Below, in pieces: positions 35,849 to 45,534 of a stretch of DNA of 64,000 nt. The notes beneath the pieces are model-generated. The model saw only the letters and a list, made by a program, of their open reading frames with translations, was not told the origin of the DNA and did not search any database. Every line of letters begins with the position of its first letter. Position 1 is the first letter of the stretch. The stretch is from Paenibacillus lautus NBRC 15380 (GTDB lineage: Bacteria; Bacillota; Bacilli; Paenibacillales; Paenibacillaceae), in the NCBI RefSeq assembly GCF_004000945.1, contig NZ_BIMF01000002.1, positions 682,001 to 746,000 on the forward strand. The letters are read 5' to 3'. Made by a program: the position numbers and the translations under genes.

Positions 35849-37837
35849 TTACATCACGCGCTTAAACATTTTCTCCAAATCAAAAGCTGAAAACGAAACC
35901 ACAATCGGTCGTCCATGCGGACATGTGTATGGCTGCCGGCAGGCGCCTAAACGCTGAATCAGCGTCATCGCCTCCTGCTCCGTCAGCTTCTGATTGGCTT
36001 TAATGGAAGCCTTGCAGGAACACATGATCGACGAGGTTTCTCTCAGCTTGGCGATATCAATATTGCGTTCGCTCAGCACCCATTCCGCCATCTCCTCGAT
36101 AATGGCCTTCTCGTCGCCCTTAGGGAACCAGAACGGATGAGAACGAACCAGGAAGGTATGGCCGCCAAAAAACTCCATATAAACGCCAACCTTCTCAAAC
36201 CAGTGCAGCCGTTCCTTCACCTTCTCCGATTCCGATGGCGTGAATTCCAGCGTAATCGGCAGCAGCAGCTCCTGGGATGCATCTGCCGGGTTGCCAAACT
36301 GTTCGTAGTAATACTCGTAGTTAATCCGCTCATGCGCGGCATGCTGATCAATCAGGTACAGCCCGGTATCATTCTGCGCTATGAGATAGGTACCGTGATG
36401 CTGGCCGATGAGCGTAAGCTCCGGAAATGGCGGAATCTCGGGAGCCGGTCCTGAGGCCGCCTGCAGCCACTCCTTCGTTACGGCAGGAATTCCCGCATTC
36501 CCCCTGGTCTCATTGCGGTAATCACTGCGGTAAGAAGAAGCTGCTGCCGTTTCACGCATTTGCGAGGAGGCAGCTGTACCTGCTGCTCCGTCGCCATAAG
36601 TGCGCTTGATATCCGACTCTGCCTGGGTGAAGAACTGTCCCTCAGGCCATGTCGACGCAGACGGCCCCTTGAGAGGCATGTTTCCACCAGTTGAAGGCTC
36701 GCCGCCGCTTCCTGGAATCGCGATATCCCGTTCATTGCCGCTGCCGGTCGCCGAGGCATGGACTTGCGCAGGAGAAAATTGCAGCTGTTCCTGGATATAG
36801 GCGTTGTCGCTTTTGCCAATATTTTGTTTGGCCGGACGTGGAATAAGGATTTCCTGCTGCAGCACCTTGCGAATCTCTTCCTCCACAAAAGCAAACAGCT
36901 CCTGCTCTTTACTAAACCGCACCTCCAGCTTGGATGGATGCACATTCACATCGATCAACGAGGGGTGCATGGACAACTGAATAACAACGAGCGGAAACCG
37001 GTTGATCGGCAGCAGCGTATGATAACCTCTCAAAATCGCCTGCATTAAGCCGTAGTTCCGGATGTACCTCCCATTAATGATGAGCGACATGCCGTTACGG
37101 TTTGCCCGGGTATAATCCGGGCGGCTGATATATCCGCTTAACGTATAATCCATATTCTCCGCTTCAAACGGCAGCATGGCTTTGGCCGATTGAGTACCGT
37201 ATATGGCCGCAATGACCTGAAGGGCATCGCCGTTGCCCAGCGTCTGCAGCAGCGAGTTTCCATTGTGCCTGAGCGTAAAGGCAATATCCGGCCGGGAAAG
37301 GGCCAGACGATACATATAGTCGGATATGTGCCCCAGCTCCGTTTGGATCGTTTTCATATATTTCAGCCTTGCCGGCGTATTGAAGAACAATTCCTTTACG
37401 AGGAAATCCGTTCCTCTGGGTGCGGCCGTCTCTTCGTTCACCCGCAGATGACCGCCTTCGATTTCGATCACCCGTCCGCGGCCATCCTGAGCATTGGATG
37501 TAACCAGACGTACCTTGGATACGGCCGCAATGGATGGCAGGGCTTCGCCTCTGAATCCAAGGCTGGTGATTTGGAACAGATCGCGGCCTTCGACGATTTT
37601 GCTCGTTGCGTGGCGGTAAAAAGCCGTTTCGCAATCCTCCGGATCAATACCGGCGCCGTTATCCGTTACGCGAATGCTGTCCAGTCCGCCTTCTTCGACC
37701 GTTACGTCAATCTTGGTGCTCCCGGCATCAATGGCGTTCTCAACTAGCTCCTTCACAACGGAGGCAGGCCGCTCCACCACCTCACCGGCAGCAATCTGGT
37801 TTGCAATATGCTCGTCCAAAATCCGAATAATCCCCAT
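35849..37837 (-). CDS. mutL: DNA mismatch repair protein MutL
   Basis: 662 aa. GHKL ATPase N-terminus (IAAGEVVERPASVVKELVENAIDAG, TDNGAGI, GFRGEAL) and a variable linker rich in Ser/Gly at about 340-460. The C-terminal dimerisation domain carries the endonuclease motif DQHAAHERINYE, plus CKASIKANQ and CPHGRP metal-site segments. So it is the nicking type used by bacteria without MutH. GGAGGT precedes the ATG. It lies 38 bases downstream of mutS. Confidence 0.97.
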   Translation of the reverse strand: MGIIRILDEHIANQIAAGEVVERPASVVKELVENAIDAGSTKIDVTVEEGGLDSIRVTDNGAGIDPEDCETAFYRHATSKIVEGRDLFQITSLGFRGEALPSIAAVSKVRLVTSNAQDGRGRVIEIEGGHLRVNEETAAPRGTDFLVKELFFNTPARLKYMKTIQTELGHISDYMYRLALSRPDIAFTLRHNGNSLLQTLGNGDALQVIAAIYGTQSAKAMLPFEAENMDYTLSGYISRPDYTRANRNGMSLIINGRYIRNYGLMQAILRGYHTLLPINRFPLVVIQLSMHPSLIDVNVHPSKLEVRFSKEQELFAFVEEEIRKVLQQEILIPRPAKQNIGKSDNAYIQEQLQFSPAQVHASATGSGNERDIAIPGSGGEPSTGGNMPLKGPSASTWPEGQFFTQAESDIKRTYGDGAAGTAASSQMRETAAASSYRSDYRNETRGNAGIPAVTKEWLQAASGPAPEIPPFPELTLIGQHHGTYLIAQNDTGLYLIDQHAAHERINYEYYYEQFGNPADASQELLLPITLEFTPSESEKVKERLHWFEKVGVYMEFFGGHTFLVRSHPFWFPKGDEKAIIEEMAEWVLSERNIDIAKLRETSSIMCSCKASIKANQKLTEQEAMTLIQRLGACRQPYTCPHGRPIVVSFSAFDLEKMFKRVM

Positions 37838-37875
37838 CGTTCCTACCTCCGTTTCATTTCATTCCCATGCTAACA

Positions 37876-40644
37876 TCACATATCCTTCGCTTGAAGCTTC
37901 AGGTCATTCAGGAACTGCATGGCCTGAAGCGGTGTCATATTCATCACGTCCGCGCCCTTAACGGCATCAATGAGGCTCTTGACGGCAGGATCTTGAGATG
38001 CTTCCGGCGGCATGGAGTGCTGATCCTTACCGGGCTTCGCACTCGGTTCAGGCACTTCCTCCTCGCCAAAAATGGAAAGCTGCACCACGCCGCCCTTCTG
38101 GTCGGCGCCGCTCAAGCTTTCGGTATACGGCACCCTATCTTCACGAAACTCATGCACCGTTTCCGGTCCAATTCGTCTCTCATCGGAATGAGCAACGGTA
38201 GCCGGCTGCTCGCGCTGCATCACAGCCCCTTGCTCCGATGCCACAGCGGCCAGCGAAGCCATCTCCAGGCCCTGCAGCAGTCCATAGGCACGGTCAATGA
38301 TACTGCCGGGCAAGCCGGCCAATCTCGCGCAGTAAATGCCGTAGCTGCTGTCGGCCGCCCCAGGGATCAGCTTACGGAGGAAATGCACTTTGTCTCCGCT
38401 TTCCTGAACCGCCATGGAATAGTTTTTGAGACCGCCAAGGCTTTCCTGAAGATGGGCAAGCTCATGGAAATGCGTCGAAACCAATGCCTTGCAGCCGATG
38501 TGATCATGCACATACTCAATCACGGCTTGCGCGATTGCCATGCCTTCACTCGTCGACGTACCGCGTCCCAGCTCATCAATGATGATCAGGCTGCGGGGCG
38601 TTGCTTTTTCCGTCATGACCTGAATATCCGCCATTTCCACCATGAAGGTGCTCTGGCCGCCAATCAGATCGTCAGCCGCCCCGATGCGGGTAAAGATACG
38701 GTCCACCAGCGGGATAACCGCGCGCTCTGCCGGAACAAAGCAGCCCATCTGGGCCAAAATCGATAACAAGGCCACCTGGCGCATGTACGTGCTTTTTCCA
38801 GCCATATTCGGACCGGTAATAAGCAGGATCGAGGAGCCTTCCTTGCGTAAATCCGTTCCGTTCGCGATAAACGATGAATCCTTCATGACGGCTTCCACGA
38901 CAGGATGACGGCCGCCTTCAACGATATAATCATAACCTTCGCTCAGTTCCGGTTTCACGAACCGGTATTCCGCGCTGACCGCAGCCAACGATTGATAGAC
39001 GTCAATCTCGGCAATCCGCTCAGCGAGCTTTTGCAGCCGGCTCACTTGGGTATTCAGCTTGTCCCTGATCTCGGTAAAGAGGGCGTACTCCAAATCCACC
39101 ATCTTCTCCTGCGCCTCCAGGATCAGACCTTCCTTCTCCTTCAGCTCGGGCGTGACATATCGCTCTGCATTCGCCAGTGTCTGTTTGCGTTCGTACCGGC
39201 CTTCCGGCAGGGATGAAAGATTGGACTTGGTCACCTCGATATAATAACCGAACACCTTGTTGTAACCGATCTTCAGCGACTTGATCCCCGTAGCCGCGCG
39301 TTCCTTGGCTTCCAGCTCCGCGATCCAGCGTTTGCCGCTGGTGCTCGCTTCGCGAAACTCATCCAGCCGCTCGTGATAGCCCGGTTTGATGATGCCTCCG
39401 TCACGCACGGACACCGGCGGTTCATCGACAATCGCATGCTCAATCAGTTCACACAGATCGTCGCAAATATCCGTATCCGCAGCCACCCGGCGCAGCGTCT
39501 CGGAAGCCGACTGGGCACACAGCTCTTTCAGAGAAGGTATTTGTCTTAATGACAGCTTGAGCGCGTTCAAATCCCGTCCGTTCGCGCTGCCGAACGCAAT
39601 CCGGCCGACCAACCGTTCCAGATCGTAAATCTCTTTCAGCGCCATCCGCAAATCTTCACGCAGTATGTACTGGTTATACAAATGCTCAACAGCCTCCAGC
39701 CGCTCTTCGATCCGGCTGCGGGACAGCAGCGGTTTATCGATTCTCCGCCGCAGGAGTCTGGCTCCCATCGAGGTTTCCGTGCGATCCAGAAGCCACAGGA
39801 GCGAACCTTTCTTCGAGCGCTCTCGAACCGTCTCAACGAGCTCCAGGTTGCGTCTGGTGAACGGATCCAGCACCATGTATTGTCCCGGTTCATAGGAAGC
39901 AATCTGCGTCAGCTGTCCCAGCGACCGCTTCTGCGTCTCGCTTAAATACGAGATCAGCAAGGATATGCAGGCTCTTCGCTCCTCTTCCAGGCGGGCCCAT
40001 GCCGGTTCTCCGAATTGGGTGCGAACCAATGCGTCCTCCCTGCGATCCCATGCCGTATAGACGATGTTCCGGCTGCCTGGAAGCGACTGAGATGAAATGA
40101 TATCAAGAAGGGATGCGTCCCCAATGATCTCGGAGGGCTCATACAGGCCGATCTCATCCCGCAGCCATTCCTCCGAAGATGGGACCGACGTCACATAAAG
40201 CTCGCCGGTTGACAGATCGCATGCCGATAAAGACATCAAGCCGCCCGCTTCCGTGACACAAACCATGTAATTGTTCGATTTGTCGTGCACGACCTTGCCG
40301 TCCATGATGGTCCCCGGCGTGACGACCCGGACGATTTCCCGCCGCACCATGCCTTTGGTGACCGAAGCATCCTCCATCTGTTCGCAGATGGCAACTTTGT
40401 ACCCTTTCTCAATCAACCGCTGAATATAACCCTCCGCGGAATGATAAGGCACTCCGCACATCGGTATTTTCTCTGCACCGCCGCCCTCGCGGCCGGTCAG
40501 CGTAATCTCCAATTCCTTCGACGCGAGGATCGCATCATCAAAAAACATTTCGTAAAAATCGCCTAAGCGGAAAAAAAGAAACGCATCGCGCGCTTGTTCT
40601 TTGACCTTCAAATATTGTTCAATCATCGGCGTATATTTAGCCAT
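37876..40644 (-). CDS. mutS: DNA mismatch repair protein MutS
   Basis: 922 aa. The mismatch-binding N-terminus carries the FFRLGDFYEMF motif (Phe and Glu contacting the mismatch). Connector, lever and clamp regions follow, then the ATPase: GPNMAGKSTYMRQ Walker A, DELGRGTSTSEG and STHFHEL. The C-terminal 120 residues include a Glu/Pro-rich linker and a terminal helical segment. GGAGGT precedes the ATG. Followed by mutL. Confidence 0.98.
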   Translation of the reverse strand: MAKYTPMIEQYLKVKEQARDAFLFFRLGDFYEMFFDDAILASKELEITLTGREGGGAEKIPMCGVPYHSAEGYIQRLIEKGYKVAICEQMEDASVTKGMVRREIVRVVTPGTIMDGKVVHDKSNNYMVCVTEAGGLMSLSACDLSTGELYVTSVPSSEEWLRDEIGLYEPSEIIGDASLLDIISSQSLPGSRNIVYTAWDRREDALVRTQFGEPAWARLEEERRACISLLISYLSETQKRSLGQLTQIASYEPGQYMVLDPFTRRNLELVETVRERSKKGSLLWLLDRTETSMGARLLRRRIDKPLLSRSRIEERLEAVEHLYNQYILREDLRMALKEIYDLERLVGRIAFGSANGRDLNALKLSLRQIPSLKELCAQSASETLRRVAADTDICDDLCELIEHAIVDEPPVSVRDGGIIKPGYHERLDEFREASTSGKRWIAELEAKERAATGIKSLKIGYNKVFGYYIEVTKSNLSSLPEGRYERKQTLANAERYVTPELKEKEGLILEAQEKMVDLEYALFTEIRDKLNTQVSRLQKLAERIAEIDVYQSLAAVSAEYRFVKPELSEGYDYIVEGGRHPVVEAVMKDSSFIANGTDLRKEGSSILLITGPNMAGKSTYMRQVALLSILAQMGCFVPAERAVIPLVDRIFTRIGAADDLIGGQSTFMVEMADIQVMTEKATPRSLIIIDELGRGTSTSEGMAIAQAVIEYVHDHIGCKALVSTHFHELAHLQESLGGLKNYSMAVQESGDKVHFLRKLIPGAADSSYGIYCARLAGLPGSIIDRAYGLLQGLEMASLAAVASEQGAVMQREQPATVAHSDERRIGPETVHEFREDRVPYTESLSGADQKGGVVQLSIFGEEEVPEPSAKPGKDQHSMPPEASQDPAVKSLIDAVKGADVMNMTPLQAMQFLNDLKLQAKDM

Positions 40645-40704
40645 GACGTACCTCCATTACCTTCTAGCTTGACCTCCATTATAACAGAAATTGACCGCAA
40701 GGCA

Positions 40705-41961
40705 TCACGCCTTAACGGGAATATTCCACAGCGGCCTGATATCTCTGCTCTCATCCCAGGCGCGCCCCGCCTCCATGTGTGCAAGAGCCAGTTCGATTTC
40801 ACGAGCAAAGTCCGAATATTCCGGCAGTGCCGACAGATCCCTGTGCCAGCCTGCGATGCATTCTTTAAGCACGGACTTATCGCCTTCGTAATAGGCGCGA
40901 TGGTAACGTTCCGTATTGAATGGTCTCGCCAGCAAACGGTCGCTGTATCGAGCTGCCAGATAGGCAACATACAGCGATACCTTCGCCACAAGCGGCGAAA
41001 CGAGAAAGCTGGGAAGCGTACGGTATTCAAATCCGCCATACGGCTGCCTCCGAAAATCGCCCAGGAAACCATAACGGGGTCGGCGAAGACGCCCCTTGGG
41101 GTCTTCGAGCAGCGCCAGCGGCAGAGCCAGATAATTGTCCAGGGTCTGAAGAAGGGACAGGGAGAGCGGTACTCCGCTGAAATGTATATGGCCGCCTAGC
41201 GGGAAATCATCATAAGGCAGAGCTCCTGCCCTCCATGTTAGTGAACGATCCGTAATCAGGCTCTGGGCTTGGCGCAGAGCTTTTTGCATTTCAATCATTA
41301 ACGCCTTCGGATTCGCTCTCGGTAACGGCCTGAGTTCGGCAATGGGGTAAATGACCTCACCCCGAAAACGAACGGCGTCACTGCCGACCGATCCGCCACG
41401 CTCCATAAATTCGGATGCAAACACAATGTCTCCGTTATCCTTCATCAGCACAAACTCGGGATCCATCCCCATAAGCAGCGGCGGAGTCAAATGGGATTCA
41501 TTGTCTTCGTTAAACGTGTGAAAACCTGCCGCCTGCTGGCCTTTGGCACTCATAACGGTTTTATTCCGGCCCGCTTTCATGCGGACATCCTCGACTACAT
41601 ATCTTCGCCCGGGCCGGGCCGTGATGATGACCTCCCCTTCATCCGCACCCAGCGTATACAGCGACCTCAGGGCCGCTTTCTCCAATCTCCGATGCAGGCC
41701 ATCCTCGTACCTCCCGTTCTCGGGGTCGGGCTCATACATCACTTCACTACCGCCGAGCTGGTAGGAGCGGATCGAGGCAGCGGACAGCTGCTCGACATGA
41801 ACCGCGTACCTGGCCGTGTAATGCTTTTCCTCAACTGAGCTCAAACCCAGAAGGCACGGTATCCCGGATCTGGCCAGACGTGCTTGCGCGAGGAGCGCGG
41901 CCGCTCCCTTCAATGGTACATATTCTTTTACAGCAGCTGGTTTTACTTTATAATGAGCCAT
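40705..41961 (-). CDS. Putative amidoligase (phiEco32-like COOH-NH2 ligase type)
   Basis: 418 aa. The central part has MGMDPEFVLMKDNG, then YDDFPLGGHIHFSG and YGGFEYRTLPS. These match the glutamine-synthetase-like carboxylate-amine ligase fold of the phage phiEco32 COOH-NH2 ligase group (E-P-E-F, G-G-H-x-H and E-Y-R active-site patches). Such enzymes form amide bonds on peptides or cell-surface molecules. The N-terminal 150 residues are less conserved. It lies between cotE and mutS, after a terminator, which hints at a sporulation or coat role, but that is inference. Confidence 0.7.
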   Translation of the reverse strand: MAHYKVKPAAVKEYVPLKGAAALLAQARLARSGIPCLLGLSSVEEKHYTARYAVHVEQLSAASIRSYQLGGSEVMYEPDPENGRYEDGLHRRLEKAALRSLYTLGADEGEVIITARPGRRYVVEDVRMKAGRNKTVMSAKGQQAAGFHTFNEDNESHLTPPLLMGMDPEFVLMKDNGDIVFASEFMERGGSVGSDAVRFRGEVIYPIAELRPLPRANPKALMIEMQKALRQAQSLITDRSLTWRAGALPYDDFPLGGHIHFSGVPLSLSLLQTLDNYLALPLALLEDPKGRLRRPRYGFLGDFRRQPYGGFEYRTLPSFLVSPLVAKVSLYVAYLAARYSDRLLARPFNTERYHRAYYEGDKSVLKECIAGWHRDLSALPEYSDFAREIELALAHMEAGRAWDESRDIRPLWNIPVKA

Positions 41962-41978
41962 CTCCTAGTCCCCCTGTA

Positions 41979-42010
41979 AAAAAAATAAAAAAGAGGGCAT
42001 CCGCCCTCCG
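41979..42010 (-). terminator. cotE terminator
   Basis: GAGGGC / GCCCTC hairpin (41993-42008), followed on the minus strand by TTTTTTATTTTTTTT. It separates cotE from the amidoligase-mutS-mutL genes. Confidence 0.85.
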
Positions 42011-42067
42011 CAAAGCTGCCCTCACTGCATATGCTAAGATTAGAATCACTCCTACAGGAGGGTTATC

Positions 42068-42634
42068 TTACAGTTCATCCTCCAGACCTTCGTAATCAAG
42101 GTCTTCATAATCATCGACTTCGTCTCCCAGGACGTAATCGAATTCTTTGTCTTCGTAGTCGCCGTGATGATGGCTGCATACTTTGACAACGACCTTGGTT
42201 TCGGCAATCAGCTCCACCGCGTACTCTCTCTCTACCCGCAGAATGACACTCGTGCCATTCGAGGATACGCTGGCCTCAACGCAGCTCGGCTCCTGTGTCG
42301 CTTCAGCCGACACTTCCACCGTGGAAGCACGGTGCTTCGGATCCAGATAAGAAAGAGGCACGCGTTCTACATACGATACCGTTTCTTTCGCCACATCGGT
42401 CTGTGAATTTTTGTCATAGGAATACCAGATGTTAACATCGTAAGTACCAATAACTTCAATTCCGTCTCCGGCGGCAACCGCCTCGTATTGATGGTTTATA
42501 ATCCAAGCCCCCAAAATACTGGTCGGATTATTAGGCGGAGTCACGGTATGTGTTACGGTAGAGAATTTACGACCCTTGCCGCAGATCGCCTTCGTGATGA
42601 TTTCTCTACATTGGTGTTTATGACTCAATGACAT
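42068..42634 (-). CDS. cotE: Outer spore coat morphogenetic protein CotE
   Basis: 188 aa from ATG 42632-42634 with AGGAGG 7 bases upstream. It matches CotE: CREIITKAICGKGRKFS near the start, PTSILGAWIINHQYEA, GTYDVNIWYSYDKNSQT, and an acidic C-terminus (DYEDLDYEGLEDEL). CotE directs assembly of the outer coat and confirms a spore-former. It sits upstream of mutS as in Bacillus, with one extra gene inserted between. Confidence 0.95.
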   Translation of the reverse strand: MSLSHKHQCREIITKAICGKGRKFSTVTHTVTPPNNPTSILGAWIINHQYEAVAAGDGIEVIGTYDVNIWYSYDKNSQTDVAKETVSYVERVPLSYLDPKHRASTVEVSAEATQEPSCVEASVSSNGTSVILRVEREYAVELIAETKVVVKVCSHHHGDYEDKEFDYVLGDEVDDYEDLDYEGLEDEL

Positions 42635-42762
42635 CTTCGAACCTCCTCCATACAATCATTCCATACATGTGTATGCAAGACATGGGCGAATGTTGAATGA
42701 AGTGGTCCAAATAAATTCATATGATGCTAAAAATATCAGATTTTTTTTTGCAAATCCCTGAG

Positions 42763-43743
42763 CTATACGGCCGAATCCGCGCGCTTCTGCGGTTTTTTCG
42801 CCGTGGGCGCCTTATACTTCTTCGAAATATTCAGATAGTATTCCAGTTCATGGCATAGCTGCAGAATGGCGGACCGGACCTCGAATTCTTCGCGGGTCGT
42901 CGGCAGCTCCATCTCCTTGAACCTGTCCTCCAGTTCAATCAGCAGTCCTTCGGACTTGCCCGTATATCCTTCGGCAACGACATCCTTGCTTAACTGATCG
43001 AATATTTCCGCCGTCAGCACGCCGTGCGGAAGCCGCTCGTACACCTGGGAGATCTGATGCATCATGCTCTGGATATTCTCCATCTGTTCCTTCCGCATAT
43101 AAAAATATATGTTCCAGGAGCCGTCCGGATGAATCATCTGATTCTCGGATGCCCGCTTCGCTTCCTCAATTCCTTTTTCAATCTGCCGGTTGGCCTCGAT
43201 CAGCTCTTTACCGTCCCATATATGTTCGGGATCTCGAAGTGTAAGCGAGAAATGATGGAAAATGACAGAGAAGAGCCCGTCCACCTTCCGGCGGATCTCC
43301 ATCATCGCTCCCTCGCTGTTTGGCATATAAACCAGGTTCACAAGCATGGCCGATCCGAGACCGATAATCAACAGTTCAATTTGGGTGAGCAAAATGTCCA
43401 CCCCGATCTCTTCGCCCTGAAACACCCGAAACACCACGACCGAGCTGGTTACAATGCCTTCCTTGAAGTTCGCCTTCGAAATCGCGGGGAATGCAAGCAA
43501 TATGTATAAAGCCAGTACCCAATAATGAAAACCGAGAAAATAAAATAGCATACACGCCAACACCAGGCCCAGCAATGAAGCGAACAATCTGGACGATATG
43601 GAGCGCACACTCCGTTTTCGTGTGACGTCAACGCCGAGTATAGCAAGAAGACCGGCGGACGTAGCCCCCGGTATGTTCAAGGCATCTGTAATTAAGATGG
43701 CAAGCAGGCTTGCCGCAGCCGTTTTGATGACACGAAATCCCAT
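42763..43743 (-). CDS. Aromatic acid exporter family (FUSC-like) membrane protein
   Basis: 326 aa. The first 140 residues contain several hydrophobic segments (IKTAAASLLAILITDAL, LFASLLGLVLACMLFYFLG and others) with GATSAGLLAILGVDVTRKRS between them. A long soluble helical domain follows. This is the layout of the small Gram-positive ArAE/YqjA-type exporters. The upstream region lacks a strong ribosome-binding site. The substrate is not known. Confidence 0.8.
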   Translation of the reverse strand: MGFRVIKTAAASLLAILITDALNIPGATSAGLLAILGVDVTRKRSVRSISSRLFASLLGLVLACMLFYFLGFHYWVLALYILLAFPAISKANFKEGIVTSSVVVFRVFQGEEIGVDILLTQIELLIIGLGSAMLVNLVYMPNSEGAMMEIRRKVDGLFSVIFHHFSLTLRDPEHIWDGKELIEANRQIEKGIEEAKRASENQMIHPDGSWNIYFYMRKEQMENIQSMMHQISQVYERLPHGVLTAEIFDQLSKDVVAEGYTGKSEGLLIELEDRFKEMELPTTREEFEVRSAILQLCHELEYYLNISKKYKAPTAKKPQKRADSAV

Positions 43744-43880
43744 GTGATGAAGAGCCTCCAGGCGAGTTGATGATGATTATATATGTTTCCTTATGATGTG
43801 ACCACATATATAAGGTATCTTCATCCTAGCTTATTTTTATGCCATAAACAACCATGCCTGGGGGCTGCAGACCAAGCCCA

Positions 43881-44723
43881 TTAACGATGAGTCAGCAATT
43901 TCCTTTCTATATATACCACCATTTGATACATAGCTGTAGCCACTACAGCGATAATGAGCAGGCTCGACAGCACAAGCGTGAAATTGAATACCTGAAAGCC
44001 GTACATAATCAAGTAACCAAGACCCGATTTGGCGACCAGGAATTCGCCGACAATGACGCCGACCCACGCCATGCCCACGTTGACCTTGAGCGTTGACACG
44101 ATCGCCGGATAGGACGCCGGCAAAATAACTCGCTGAAACACCTGGCGCTTGCTTCCGCCGAAGGTGCGGACGACCTTGATCAGATTGGAATCCACCTCAT
44201 GAAAACTGTTGTAAACGACAAGCGTGGTCACAATGACCGTGATGGATAACGTAGTGACGACAATAGCGGTAAAACCCGCGCCAAACATCACGATAAATAT
44301 GGGACCCAGCGCCACTTTCGGCATACTGTTGAACACAACCATATAAGGGTCCAGAACTTTGTTGAGAAACGGCGACCACCAGATCAAAACGGCCAGCAGC
44401 GTGCCTACCAGCGTGCCGAGCAGAAACCCGACAACCGTCTCCCCTACCGTAATCCCCAAATGCCCCCATAACTCGCCGCTGATCATATTCCCCCATATGT
44501 TGGCAAAGATTTTAGTGGGATAGCTGAAGAGCAGCACGTCAATCCATTTGAATCTGCCCGCCGCTTCCCACCAGATAAAGAATAACAGCAGCAAGCTAAG
44601 CTGAACGGTCAGCACGCGTGTGCGTATGCTTTTCTTTTGCTTCATGTGTTTTACATAAATATCCTGGAGCCAGCCCTTCGAAGAAGAAGCAGAAGGCTCA
44701 TCCCTTGATGTCATAGGCTTCAC
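43881..44723 (-). CDS. ABC transporter permease (SsuC/TauC type)
   Basis: 280 aa with about six hydrophobic segments. The EAA loop is at about residues 190-215 (VRTFGGSKRQVFQRVILPASYPAIVSTLKVNVGMAW). Binding-protein-dependent permease of the nitrate/sulfonate/taurine class. It overlaps the ATPase gene by 4 bases and completes a three-gene import operon (binding protein, ATPase, permease). Confidence 0.9.
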   Translation of the reverse strand: MKPMTSRDEPSASSSKGWLQDIYVKHMKQKKSIRTRVLTVQLSLLLLFFIWWEAAGRFKWIDVLLFSYPTKIFANIWGNMISGELWGHLGITVGETVVGFLLGTLVGTLLAVLIWWSPFLNKVLDPYMVVFNSMPKVALGPIFIVMFGAGFTAIVVTTLSITVIVTTLVVYNSFHEVDSNLIKVVRTFGGSKRQVFQRVILPASYPAIVSTLKVNVGMAWVGVIVGEFLVAKSGLGYLIMYGFQVFNFTLVLSSLLIIAVVATAMYQMVVYIERKLLTHR

Positions 44724-45493
44724 TCCTTCCCGATCGTTTGCATTTCGCCCCAGATCTCATGAAACAATTCGTTGAACCCTGGCTCCTTACGAGCAAAAAA
44801 AGGCTGTACCCGGCGTATGTTCTCGGGAATATTGAACATGCGATGAATCCTTCCCGGGTTGCGGTTCAAGAGCATAACCCGGTCGCTCATCGCAATCGCT
44901 TCGGACAAATCATGGGTGACCAGGATGGCGGTCTTCCCCCGCTCCTTCAAGGTCTCCACGATCAGATCCTCAAGCTGCAGCTTCGTCTGATAATCCAGTG
45001 CGGAGAAGGGTTCATCCAGCAGCAGCAGTCCCGGGTCGGTCGCCAAGGTCCTTACGAGTGCAACCCGCTGTCTCATTCCGCCTGACAGCTGGGCCGGATA
45101 GAGATTGCCGCTCTCTCCGAGGCCCATCTCCTTAAGCAAACTCTGGACGATACCTCGGCTTTCCGGATTCAACCTCTCCGTCAGTTCCAAGCCGATCAAG
45201 GCGTTATCCATAATGGTGCGCCAAGGAAACAAATAGTCCTGCTGCAGCATGTACCCGACCTCCGGCGACGGTCCGTTTACCGGTTTGCCGTTCACGTAGG
45301 CGGTTCCTTTGGATGGCTGCAGCAAGCCGGCAATGACAGACAAGATCGTTGTCTTGCCGCAGCCGCTGGGTCCAACCAGGCTGATGAACTCCCCTGGTTC
45401 CACTTTCAGTTGAATTCCTTCCACAGCCAGAGAGGCTTCCCGATCCGTGACATATACGTGAGCGATATCGCTCAATTCAACTACCGGTACCAT
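44720..45493 (-). CDS. ABC transporter ATP-binding protein (SsuB/TauB type)
   Basis: 257 aa. Walker A GPSGCGKTT, signature LSGGMRQRV, Walker B LLLLDEPFSALD, and VTHDLSEA. It belongs to the nitrate/sulfonate/taurine importer ATPases. It is encoded 41 bases after the binding-protein gene and overlaps the permease gene by 4 bases. Confidence 0.92.
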   Translation of the reverse strand: MVPVVELSDIAHVYVTDREASLAVEGIQLKVEPGEFISLVGPSGCGKTTILSVIAGLLQPSKGTAYVNGKPVNGPSPEVGYMLQQDYLFPWRTIMDNALIGLELTERLNPESRGIVQSLLKEMGLGESGNLYPAQLSGGMRQRVALVRTLATDPGLLLLDEPFSALDYQTKLQLEDLIVETLKERGKTAILVTHDLSEAIAMSDRVMLLNRNPGRIHRMFNIPENIRRVQPFFARKEPGFNELFHEIWGEMQTIGKE

Positions 45494-45534
45494 TGGTGCT
45501 CTCTCCTTTCGTTCTATGGATTAGGAGCACTTCA

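Noticed and set aside
37867..38766. Plus-strand ORF of 299 codons
   Set aside because: Antisense shadow of mutS, favoured by codon bias.
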